NCBI GenBank assembly: GCA_026989505.1
Contig: JALSJF010000259.1
Coordinates: forward strand, 1-40,259
DNA length: 40,259 nt
Source: Cyclobacteriaceae bacterium
GTDB lineage: Bacteria > Bacteroidota > Bacteroidia > Cytophagales > Cyclobacteriaceae
Reading direction: 5' to 3'
Below the pieces are notes generated by a model. The model was not told the DNA's origin. It saw only the letters and a program-made list of their open reading frames with translations, and did not search any database. This document shows, one piece after another, positions 1-6,900 of the stretch (its first letter is position 1; the number at the start of each line of letters is the position of its first letter). Made by a program: the position numbers and the translations under genes.

Positions 1-215
1 AGGTGCGCTAAGGCTTACGCTATGTTCGCTAAGTTTATTGCGTTCTTGGCGCCATCTTGGCGACCTTTGCGGTTAAGAGAATAGAACCGCCAAGTTCGCT
101 AAGGCTTACGCTAAGTGCGCTAAGTTATTTGCGTTCTTGGCGGTTATTTGGCGACCTTTTGCGGTTAAGAGAGGAAGCCCTAAGTTCGCTAGGCCCTTAG
201 CGTTCTTTGTGGTAG
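1..215. repeat. tandem GC-rich intergenic repeat, period about 91 bp
   Basis: Two copies of a unit begin at about 6 and 97; each holds CGCTAAGGCTTACGCT, then a TTGCGTTCTTGGCG block, then TTTGCGGTTAAGAGA. A third, decayed piece lies near 180-215. The same words occur in reverse complement at 11.2-11.75 kb (for example TTCTCTTAACCGCAAAG and CTTAGCGTAA). No coding potential is seen. The unit spacing has no unique spacers, so this is not a CRISPR array. Its function is unknown. Confidence 0.75.
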
Positions 216-268
216 GTATGGAGAGTAAACCACTATTACGTTACCCCGGCCTTCTTGATGGTTAAAAG

Positions 269-697
269 ATTAAAACTAAACCTATTTTCAAGCGCACGCC
301 CAACATACCGCTCGCCCTGCTGGCCATCGCCACCCTGGTAGCCCTCTACCTCTTCCAGCGTTACGACTATGCCCAGTGGGTGATGCCGGCTGCTGCGGAC
401 AGCGCCCGGTTTATCTTTAACCGCACTTTCCGCTATTTCTTTAATGACCTGGCCGTTATCCTCTTACTATGGACCCTGTTTCGCAGCAAAAACCTCATCA
501 AACTAGCCTTTGCTTTGCAATTAGTAGGTCTGGTGGTTGTCCTGCCGGTTTATTTTTACGTGAAACTAACTCTCGAAGGGCCTACTGAAATGTCCTCCCC
601 CTTACTTTCCTTTGTTCACCGTATCGTAGTGAACCCCATCCTTATGCTGCTCCTCATCCCGGCTTATTATTACCAGCAAAAATTACCTAAAAGGTAA
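269..697 (+). CDS. exosortase F system-associated membrane protein (start irregular)
   Basis: Small membrane protein resembling the exosortase F-associated family of Bacteroidota, which accompanies the XrtF sorting protease. The open frame runs from 266 (just after an in-frame TAA at 263) to 697, about 143 codons, the expected family length. A first hydrophobic segment lies near 311-350, a motif RTFRYFFND follows, and two further membrane segments end in PAYYYQQ. No ATG opens this frame: the first GTG is at 380, which would remove the first membrane segment. An ATG at 258 lies in another frame and would join this frame if the A run at 272-275 had one more A. The start given here is the ATT at 269 as a placeholder. 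Either a rare start codon, a real frameshift or a one-base error explains this. No exosortase gene is seen upstream, where repeats begin. Confidence 0.6.
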   Translation: MKTKPIFKRTPNIPLALLAIATLVALYLFQRYDYAQWVMPAAADSARFIFNRTFRYFFNDLAVILLLWTLFRSKNLIKLAFALQLVGLVVVLPVYFYVKLTLEGPTEMSSPLLSFVHRIVVNPILMLLLIPAYYYQQKLPKR

Positions 698-738
698 AAA
701 GCTTACCGGGCCCCGTCTGCTCTTTGTTTTTCACCCGG

Positions 739-843
739 ATTATTCACGAAAATCGTGAATAATGATGTAAATTAACCGCCAAACGATTGTTTGTCAGTTA
801 ATTACATCAGCCCTGTGGGCGAAAAATTCATATGAATTTTTCG
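739..843. repeat. bimodular palindromic repeat, copy A
   Basis: The left module (739-763) has 10-bp arms ATTATTCACG / CGTGAATAAT around 5 nt. The right module (820-843) is a perfect 24-bp palindrome centred on CATATG with outer CGAAAAATT arms, preceded by CATCAGCCCTG and followed by GGTTAA. The same two modules recur at 24767-24931 and, decayed, at 39750-39804. Between the modules nothing else is recognised. It looks like a dispersed REP/MITE-like element; no mobility gene is attached. Confidence 0.75.
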
Positions 844-858
844 GGTTAAAGAGAGTTA

Positions 859-873
859 GGGCCCACCTGGGCT
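859..873. repeat. 15-bp copy of the tRNA 3' end
   Basis: GGGCCCACCTGGGCT here is identical to 986-1000, which forms the acceptor 3' strand and T arm of the adjacent tRNA. The two copies are direct repeats 127 bp apart. This is what a decayed attachment site or partial tRNA duplication would look like, but no integrase or element lies between them. The stretch 874-940 shows no other recognisable feature. Confidence 0.5.
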
Positions 874-940
874 TCCCGCCTCCCGTATTGCAGTCAGCGG
901 GATAGACTTCCCGCGCAGGTTTTCTTCTGCTTCGCTGCAT

Positions 941-972
941 AAAAAAAGCACCGCAGTAGCTGCGATGCTTTT
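941..972 (-). terminator. intrinsic terminator of the tRNA
   Basis: A long hairpin (arms AAAGCA..CGCAG and CTGCG..TGCTTT, with one mismatch pair and a 3-nt loop) is followed, reading the minus strand, by a run of seven T. It lies 12 nt beyond the 3' end of the tRNA and is in the right orientation to end its transcript. Confidence 0.8.
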
Positions 973-984
973 GTGCCCACTTAG

Positions 985-1058
985 TGGGCCCACCTGGGCT
1001 CGAACCAGGGACCCCTTGATTATGAGTCAAGTGCTCTAACCAGCTGAGCTATAGGCCC
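985..1058 (-). tRNA. tRNA with anticodon CAT (elongator Met or Ile2)
   Basis: A full cloverleaf can be drawn on the minus strand: acceptor GGGCCTA paired with TGGGCCC, D arm GCTC/GAGC, anticodon stem CTTGA/TCAAG with loop CTCATAA (anticodon at 1022-1024), T arm CCTGG/CCAGG, and discriminator A. CCA is not encoded. The CAT anticodon allows elongator methionine or the lysidine-modified isoleucine tRNA. Acceptor pairs C4-G69 and C5-G68 match the determinants known for E. coli TilS on tRNA-Ile2, which argues for Ile2. Bacteroidota sequences may not follow E. coli rules, so identity is left open. It is not the initiator: position 1-72 is paired and the anticodon stem lacks the three G-C pairs. Confidence 0.92.
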
Positions 1059-1109
1059 GGTAAAATGTCTTTTACAACACCTTGAATTTGGGAGTGCAAT
1101 GTTACATAT

Positions 1110-1766
1110 TTGCGTTCTATTTCACAAAAGAAGCGGCCTTTGAAATCAGTATTAGCCCATATTTCCACGATAATTTTTGATCTTGGCGGGGTAATCCTCG
1201 ACCTCGAGCCACAGAAGTCACTGGCCTTATTTGCCCGCTATGCCGGTTTGCCGGAGGCTGCTGTTATGGAGGCCTTTATTAAGGCTTCCTGGCCTGAAGC
1301 TTTCGAAAAAGGGGAACTCGATAGCGCTGCGTTTCGTGACCGGGTACGGCATAGCCTGCAGGCCAACCTTACGGATGCCCGGATTGATGAAGCCTGGAAC
1401 GCTATCCTGGGCGACCTGCCATTGGCCAGGCTTGCGCTGGTAGCCGGATTACGCCCAACCTACCGGACGATGGTGCTGAGCAACACCAATGCCATTCATG
1501 TGGCTGCTTTCCATACTAAGGTGCAGGAAGTTACGGGCGGGCACGGGGTGCATCACTATTTCGACAAGGTTTATTATTCCCATGAAGTTGGTATGCGCAA
1601 ACCCGACAAGGAAATTTATGAGTGGGTAATCCGCACCAATAACCTGCAGCCTGCCAGTACACTTTTTATTGATGACCTGGCCGAAAATATTGTCAGCGCC
1701 CGGGCCGTAGGGCTCAGAACGGTACACCTGACCAATCAAAACGACTTATTTGACCTTTTTTCTTAA
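1110..1766 (+). CDS. HAD-superfamily hydrolase, YihX-like phosphatase
   Basis: Probable sugar- or nucleotide-phosphate phosphatase of HAD subfamily IA. Motif I is FDLGGV with the nucleophile Asp at residue 24 (the +2 position is Gly, as in YihX). Motif II is LSNTN with Ser 124. Motif III is the Lys in RKPDKE (about 164), and motif IV is the acid pair FIDDLAEN (188-189). A helical cap lies between motifs I and II, giving the usual length of about 200 residues. No ATG precedes motif I in frame, so the TTG at 1110 is taken as start; the first 15 residues may not be real. The stop TAATG overlaps the next gene, so the two are probably co-transcribed. The substrate cannot be read from sequence. Confidence 0.88.
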   Translation: MRSISQKKRPLKSVLAHISTIIFDLGGVILDLEPQKSLALFARYAGLPEAAVMEAFIKASWPEAFEKGELDSAAFRDRVRHSLQANLTDARIDEAWNAILGDLPLARLALVAGLRPTYRTMVLSNTNAIHVAAFHTKVQEVTGGHGVHHYFDKVYYSHEVGMRKPDKEIYEWVIRTNNLQPASTLFIDDLAENIVSARAVGLRTVHLTNQNDLFDLFS

Positions 1767-3016
1767 TGGAAAAGCAAACACGCACCCACCTTATACAATT
1801 ATTGCTTTTTGTGGTAACCTTTATTTCTACCACCCTGGCCGGGGCCGAGTGGATGTATGGCGGCTCGTTTATCTATGGCCCGCATCCGATGGGCTGGACG
1901 GAGTTTTGGGGTGGTATGCACTTTTCGGTACCGTTTTTGGCCATCCTCACCTGTCATGAATTTGGTCATTATTTTACTGCCCGGTACCACAGGGTAAACG
2001 TTACCTTGCCTTACTATATGCCCTTGTGGCTGGGGTTTTTGCCTTCCTTTTCCATTGGTACCATGGGGGCCTTTATCCGTATCAGGGAAAGGGTCAATTC
2101 CCTGACCAAGACCTTTGATATTGGCCTGGCGGGCCCCTTGGCCGGCTTTGTAGTGGCCCTGGGCGTTATCTTTTATGGGTTTACCCATTTGCCCCCCAAA
2201 GAAGACATCTTTACTATCCATCCGGAATATGAGCTGTTTGGCGAGAACTATGCCGAATATGTCTATGATGTGGACACGTTTTTCCTGAAAACCGACCTGG
2301 CAAAAATTAACCCCCGGGCGGCCAGCTATTATGAGGCCGACACTATCCGCCTGGGGCCGGGCTATCAGCTCGGGGTACACATGGGGGATAACCTGATATA
2401 TGCTTTTGCCAGGGCTTATATTGTGCCGGAAACAGAGCGGGACAGGATTCCCAACCCCAATGAGATATTCCACAACCCTTACTTACTGGCGGGCTTCCTG
2501 GCCTTGTTGTTTACCGCCATTAACTTGTTGCCCATCGGCCAGCTTGATGGCGGCCACGTGCTTTATGGGTTGATTGGCAGCCGGAAGCACCGGCTGGTGG
2601 CCATGGCGGCTTACATTGCCCTGCTGACGTATTCCGGGCTGGGTACGGGGGTGTTTGGTGTATTCAACCCTTTTGACCTTACCCAGGATATGCCGGATAT
2701 CCTGATTGCAGTGGTGGCCTATGCTTTTTTCCTCTTTTATCTACTGGGGAAAACAGGCTACTCCAACCAGCAGAAGCTCATTATCAGCCTGGGGATCATT
2801 GCTTTGCAGGAATTTCTGTTACTGACTTTCCCGGGCATTGAGGGCTATGGTGGCTGGATGCTGTTTGCTTTTATCATCGGCCGCTACCTTGGGGTCTTTC
2901 ATCCCCCGGTTGCCATAGAAGAGCCGCTGACACCCGGGCGCAAGGTTTTGGGGTGGCTGGCCCTGATTATCTTTATCTTAAGTTTTAGCCCGCAGCCACT
3001 GGTTATCAGCATCTAA
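1766..3016 (+). CDS. site-2 protease family (M50) zinc membrane metalloprotease
   Basis: Intramembrane protease of the M50/S2P family, which cleaves membrane segments of substrates such as anti-sigma factors or leftover signal peptides. HEFGH at residues 64-68 supplies two zinc ligands and the catalytic Glu. NLLPIGQLDGGH at 253-264 supplies the third ligand (Asp 261). About eight hydrophobic segments are present, with a roughly 100-residue extracytoplasmic insert between 145 and 240 and no PDZ domain recognised. The start codon overlaps the stop of the HAD gene by one base. The 3' end overlaps the convergent gene at 3013 by 4 nt, so no terminator separates them. The substrate is unknown. Confidence 0.9.
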   Translation: MEKQTRTHLIQLLLFVVTFISTTLAGAEWMYGGSFIYGPHPMGWTEFWGGMHFSVPFLAILTCHEFGHYFTARYHRVNVTLPYYMPLWLGFLPSFSIGTMGAFIRIRERVNSLTKTFDIGLAGPLAGFVVALGVIFYGFTHLPPKEDIFTIHPEYELFGENYAEYVYDVDTFFLKTDLAKINPRAASYYEADTIRLGPGYQLGVHMGDNLIYAFARAYIVPETERDRIPNPNEIFHNPYLLAGFLALLFTAINLLPIGQLDGGHVLYGLIGSRKHRLVAMAAYIALLTYSGLGTGVFGVFNPFDLTQDMPDILIAVVAYAFFLFYLLGKTGYSNQQKLIISLGIIALQEFLLLTFPGIEGYGGWMLFAFIIGRYLGVFHPPVAIEEPLTPGRKVLGWLALIIFILSFSPQPLVISI

Positions 3017-4887
3017 TTGTTCAAGACTACTTTATGTACTTCACGCTGGCCATTATACTCAATAATTACCAGCAAAAGCCCTTGCCGGCCTCCGGTAAAC
3101 CGTAGTTGTGTTTGTGCCGGGCCAGTAGCCGTGTGTTGGTAAGGTACCTGACGGCCGGTGATGTCAACCACGGTCAGCCGGTCATAGCGGCCATCGATAA
3201 AAATCCTGTCGGTAGCGGGGTTGGGATAGATGGCCAATTGTCTTTGTTCTTCGTTAATGCCGGTAACAAAGCCGGTGGTAAAGTGCGGCCTGATCATCAA
3301 GCTACCACGGATATCAGTGTTTTGTTGCCAGGTGCCGTCCACACTGTAATAAATTTTATCCCCGCTGTCGGTGTTTTTATCCAGGCCGATAGCCGTCCAT
3401 AACCCATCATCCGCCAGGTTGCGAAAGCCAATGTAGAAGGTGTCTTTCACTTGGATTGACCTGGAAAAATAATAGGAAACAAACTCGTTGATGCCGGTAT
3501 GCTGAATGGAGCCCGTGGTCAATGCCAGGTAGGGGTTCTGAATGTCTCTGAGCTCCTGCAAGACGAATATTTCCATAGGGCTGCCTGCCTGGTTACGGCT
3601 GATGTTGGGGAAGTAGATATCCACCCGGTCGATGAACAGGCTGCTGTTGCTGAAAAACTCGTAGGCAATGCGGCCATCACGCTGGTTGATGCCGGCCCCG
3701 TACTCGGCCGAGCCGTCATCATAGGCAAAATAATCATGGAGGGTAACATACGAGCGGACGGTATCGTTTACCCGTAAATTTATATTGGCATAGAAAGCCG
3801 TGTCGGCCCCGGCATTGTAAATAGAATCCACCAGGTTTTTATCCCCGGTATTGACAAAATACTTGATTTCCAGGAATAAAGAATCGGCATTTAAGTCAAA
3901 AATGGCCGGGTTGGGCACATTGCTCAGGGCTTCTTTGATGTCGTTGGGAAATAAAACAAGCTCCTGGTCATTGGCAATGGTTTCCAGCACCACATCATTC
4001 AGCGTATCTGTGATGATGGCCGAATACTTTACCGGTTGCACATCATTTTCCAGGTTTTTGATCCAGGTGCTTGAGTTGGTAAGGAAGGCTGCATGTTCGT
4101 TATTCCAGACAAATTCTTTAAAAGGCACTGCGGTATAACCATTCAAAATAGATTTGGGCGGATAAACCAGGGCCCGGTCGAGGAAAGAATTATCATTGGC
4201 ATGTCTTCGCTTATCCATATAGACGTAATCGATATTCCAGTTATCATACCAACCGTTTTGCCGGCCAAAGGCCTGAAACTTAAACTGAAAATGGTCGTGA
4301 AAAAAGGCGGTATCGTTGGGTACATGGACTAGTTTTTGGGTAAAAACCGTTGGGTCTTGGGGGATGACATCGCCTGCAAGCGGCCACATTTTTTGCCAGC
4401 GGCCATCTGATTTTTTAAAGTAAAGCAACAGCGAATCTTCCGGCTCCGGCTGGTTGCCCTGGCCTTTTACCTGAAAGAAGAAACTTAAATACACGGTATT
4501 ACGCAAACTTACCGGCACCTGGGTGAGGTCAATGGGGCGGGAAACCAGGCTGTCGGTGGGGCCATCGGTATCGGTGGGCGAGTAGGGGTTACCATTGGCA
4601 TCTACGCCATCAAAGGTGACCACATTCAGGGTTGGCGGCAAAATGCCATTGCCCGGGCGGGCCAGAATCTGGGCCTGGCTGGCCGGCAGCCACCAGGCGG
4701 TATCTAAGCGGCCGGTACTGGTGGAAAAATCATCCCAAAAGGGTAGGGTAACAGGGGTAACCCCTTGCAAACGGCTATTGGCAGATGGGGCAGGGGGCAG
4801 CCGGTATTGGATAGGGATTTCCCGTAATTGTGCCCATGCGGCCGGGGCCATCAGCACCAAAGAAAAATATACCGCTACTCTTTTCAT
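3013..4887 (-). CDS. secreted T9SS type A sorting domain protein, function unknown
   Basis: A 624-residue exported protein. It begins with a signal peptide (MKRVAVYFSLVLMAPAAWA) and ends with a type IX secretion sorting domain, recognisable from IYPNPATDRIFI at about 555 through the last 70 residues with a glycine-rich turn and terminal beta strands. Such tails direct outer-membrane translocation and cell-surface attachment in Bacteroidota. The body is rich in aromatic and Asp/Asn residues and looks like beta-sandwich domains; no catalytic motif was recognised. It starts 3 nt after the PASTA gene stop, so it is likely the last gene of a ddl-PASTA-cargo operon. Confidence 0.85.
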   Translation of the reverse strand: MKRVAVYFSLVLMAPAAWAQLREIPIQYRLPPAPSANSRLQGVTPVTLPFWDDFSTSTGRLDTAWWLPASQAQILARPGNGILPPTLNVVTFDGVDANGNPYSPTDTDGPTDSLVSRPIDLTQVPVSLRNTVYLSFFFQVKGQGNQPEPEDSLLLYFKKSDGRWQKMWPLAGDVIPQDPTVFTQKLVHVPNDTAFFHDHFQFKFQAFGRQNGWYDNWNIDYVYMDKRRHANDNSFLDRALVYPPKSILNGYTAVPFKEFVWNNEHAAFLTNSSTWIKNLENDVQPVKYSAIITDTLNDVVLETIANDQELVLFPNDIKEALSNVPNPAIFDLNADSLFLEIKYFVNTGDKNLVDSIYNAGADTAFYANINLRVNDTVRSYVTLHDYFAYDDGSAEYGAGINQRDGRIAYEFFSNSSLFIDRVDIYFPNISRNQAGSPMEIFVLQELRDIQNPYLALTTGSIQHTGINEFVSYYFSRSIQVKDTFYIGFRNLADDGLWTAIGLDKNTDSGDKIYYSVDGTWQQNTDIRGSLMIRPHFTTGFVTGINEEQRQLAIYPNPATDRIFIDGRYDRLTVVDITGRQVPYQHTATGPAQTQLRFTGGRQGLLLVIIEYNGQREVHKVVLNN

Positions 4888-4890
4888 AAA

Positions 4891-5682
4891 CTATTCCTGC
4901 TGCAATAAACTGTCTAAGGGCGCCAGTTCTGCCGGGTCACCCAGCCAGATATCTACCGTGCGGCCAACCCTTACCGTGAGGCCCTGCCGTGGGCTTTGCT
5001 TAACTACCACGGCATCGTCAAAGGTCAGGGAGTCTTCATTAAAAACGAGCCCGGGCTGCAAATTATTACCCCGGATGATAACATTAGCTTCGGCAACCGG
5101 TAAACCACGCAAATCGGGCATCTCAAACAGCCGGATACCATGGCCGTCACCGCGTACCATATCAATTACCGAACCTTTGGGCAGGGGGGTATTGGGCTCA
5201 ATGGGTTCACCCTGGTAAAGTTGTTCAATCACATTGCGAAAGGGGTCGGGTTTAAGGGTAACCTTGCCGGGTACCAGTTCGTAGCTGCGGAGGATGAGTT
5301 CGGCATTTTTCAGGGTCTTGTCGCGGATGTCGGGCATCAGGGTGGTAGGCGGGTTAACGCTGTTGAGGGAAATGAATATCTTGCGGTTTTCCTTAACCTT
5401 GCTGCCCGGTTTGGGGAACTGGCGGGTAACTGTGAGGGGGGGCAGGTCGGCCGAATATACGGAGTCCACCACCTCGTAGCGGAGGTCGCGTTCTACCAGG
5501 AACTCCTGCAGTGCCTTGATGGAAATACCCTGTAAGTCGGGCACCGTAACCGATTCTCCGTGGTTGGTTATGATGGGCAGATAGACATAAAAAAAGGTCA
5601 GGGTGATTATGGTGCCCAGTCCGGTAGCAATACCGAGGTGTTTCACTACATCAAGCCAACTGTTAAACTTTAATTTAAGCAT
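4891..5682 (-). CDS. membrane-anchored PASTA domain protein
   Basis: A single N-terminal membrane segment (about residues 15-37) is followed by three PASTA repeats (about 44-108, 113-184 and 187-250), each opening with a 'VPDLQG'-, 'MPDIRD'- or 'MPDLRG'-like strand. PASTA domains in other proteins bind peptidoglycan stem peptides or beta-lactams. Here no kinase or penicillin-binding domain is attached, a stand-alone form common in Bacteroidota. Placement between D-Ala-D-Ala ligase (54 bp upstream) and a surface protein suggests a cell-wall link, which is inference. Confidence 0.88.
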   Translation of the reverse strand: MLKLKFNSWLDVVKHLGIATGLGTIITLTFFYVYLPIITNHGESVTVPDLQGISIKALQEFLVERDLRYEVVDSVYSADLPPLTVTRQFPKPGSKVKENRKIFISLNSVNPPTTLMPDIRDKTLKNAELILRSYELVPGKVTLKPDPFRNVIEQLYQGEPIEPNTPLPKGSVIDMVRGDGHGIRLFEMPDLRGLPVAEANVIIRGNNLQPGLVFNEDSLTFDDAVVVKQSPRQGLTVRVGRTVDIWLGDPAELAPLDSLLQQE

Positions 5683-5736
5683 AGTTTACTTTCTTGTCGG
5701 GCCATACGAAGATCATGCGCTAAAATATCAAAAATA

Positions 5737-6807
5737 TCAGAGGAGGGTAGTATAATCGGTGGTTATTCGCCTGCTTTGCCGGTGCCGTTCCAGGGCCATC
5801 TCCAGCAGCCGGCTAATCAATTCCTGATAACCAATACCCGCATGCCTGATTAACGCCGGGTACATGCTAATATTGGTAAAACCGGGGATGGTATTTATCT
5901 CATTGATAAGAACCTCGCCATTCGCTTTCACAAACAGGTCAACACGGGCCAGGTCCTGGCAATTGAGCAGAGTATAGGCTTGCAACGAAAGTTCTTTTAC
6001 TTTTTCATGGATAGCTTCCGGCATATCGGCCGGAATAGTAAGGGTTGCGGAGTCCGGGTCTTCGTATTTGGCCGTAAAAGAATAAAATTCATATTTTTTG
6101 GCCAGGATTATCTCTCCGGCTACCGAAACCACCGGCTTATCATTGCCAAGGAGGGCACATTCTACCTCCCGGCCGTCAATATGCTCCTCAAAAAGCACGG
6201 TCTGGTCATAGTTGAAAGCTTCTTTTACCGCCCCGGCAAATTCTTCTTCGCGGTGGATGACGGACACCCCGACCGAAGAGCCCAGGCTTACCGGTTTGAT
6301 AACAAAGGGCAGGCCAAGGTCTGCCGCCAGTTGCCGGAAGCTGAGCTGCTTTTGTTGGTTGTAGGTGCAGGCAGCAAAGGCGGCAACCGGCAGGCCGGCT
6401 GAACGTAACACCCGTTTGGTGAGTAGCTTGTCCATGGCGGCTGCCGAACCCAATACGCCTGAGCCCACATAGGCTATGTTCATCGTTTGCAGCAGGCCCT
6501 GCACCGAGCCGTCTTCACCATCGGTGCCATGCAGTACCGGGAAAATCACATCCGGCCTTATTTGTTGGTCCCCGGCAGCGAAATACGGTTTCCGGGCATC
6601 CAGCTTGAGCAACAGGGGCGTGCCTGAGTGCATGGGTTGGTCAAGATCGGCACCTGAATACCAGCAGCCGTCTTTATCAATGGCCAGCAGGTGCACGGTA
6701 AACTGTTCCCGGTCGATGTTTTGCAGGATGTTTTTTGCCGACCGTAATGAGATGTCATGTTCTACTGACCTGCCTCCGTATAAAATGCCTACCTGCTTTT
6801 TTGCCAT
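5737..6807 (-). CDS. ddl: D-alanine--D-alanine ligase
   Basis: Makes the D-Ala-D-Ala dipeptide for peptidoglycan precursors using ATP. Signature pieces in order: GGRSVEHDIS near the N-terminus, HGTDGEDGSVQG at about 95, the ATP-grasp loop KPVSLGSSVGVS at about 170, EEHIDGREVE, the AKY motif with the Tyr that favours D-Ala over D-lactate, and the metal-binding NEINTIPGF near residue 305. The length of 356 residues is normal. It is the first gene of a minus-strand run with the PASTA and T9SS cargo genes. A -7 box TACTTTTG lies 15 nt upstream of the ATG. Confidence 0.96.
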   Translation of the reverse strand: MAKKQVGILYGGRSVEHDISLRSAKNILQNIDREQFTVHLLAIDKDGCWYSGADLDQPMHSGTPLLLKLDARKPYFAAGDQQIRPDVIFPVLHGTDGEDGSVQGLLQTMNIAYVGSGVLGSAAAMDKLLTKRVLRSAGLPVAAFAACTYNQQKQLSFRQLAADLGLPFVIKPVSLGSSVGVSVIHREEEFAGAVKEAFNYDQTVLFEEHIDGREVECALLGNDKPVVSVAGEIILAKKYEFYSFTAKYEDPDSATLTIPADMPEAIHEKVKELSLQAYTLLNCQDLARVDLFVKANGEVLINEINTIPGFTNISMYPALIRHAGIGYQELISRLLEMALERHRQSRRITTDYTTLL

Positions 6808-6821
6808 AAATGTAGTTTTTC

Positions 6822-6829
6822 CAAAAGTA
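6822..6829 (-). promoter_or_regulatory. -7 promoter element of ddl
   Basis: TACTTTTG on the minus strand matches the Bacteroidota -7 consensus TAnnTTTG. It sits 15 nt upstream of the ddl ATG, predicting a leader of only about 10 nt. A TTG that could serve as the -33 element lies about 24 nt further upstream, a slightly long gap. Confidence 0.55.
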
Positions 6830-6900
6830 AAAATTATTGTCTGCCCTGCCCAGCAATCCGGTAGTTAAAATAAGTTGATCATAAATGTGGCCTGGCGGGG

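Noticed and set aside
1-215. Possible CRISPR array
   Set aside because: Period is about 91 bp with the whole unit repeated; no short identical repeats with unique spacers and no cas genes.
794-1030. Minus-strand open frame over the tRNA and its terminator
   Set aside because: It runs through the tRNA, the hairpin and the palindromic repeat; its protein resembles only repeat-derived spurious proteins.
3106-4332. Several plus-strand open frames opposite the T9SS cargo gene
   Set aside because: They are antisense to a long, well-formed gene with signal peptide and sorting domain and match no protein family.
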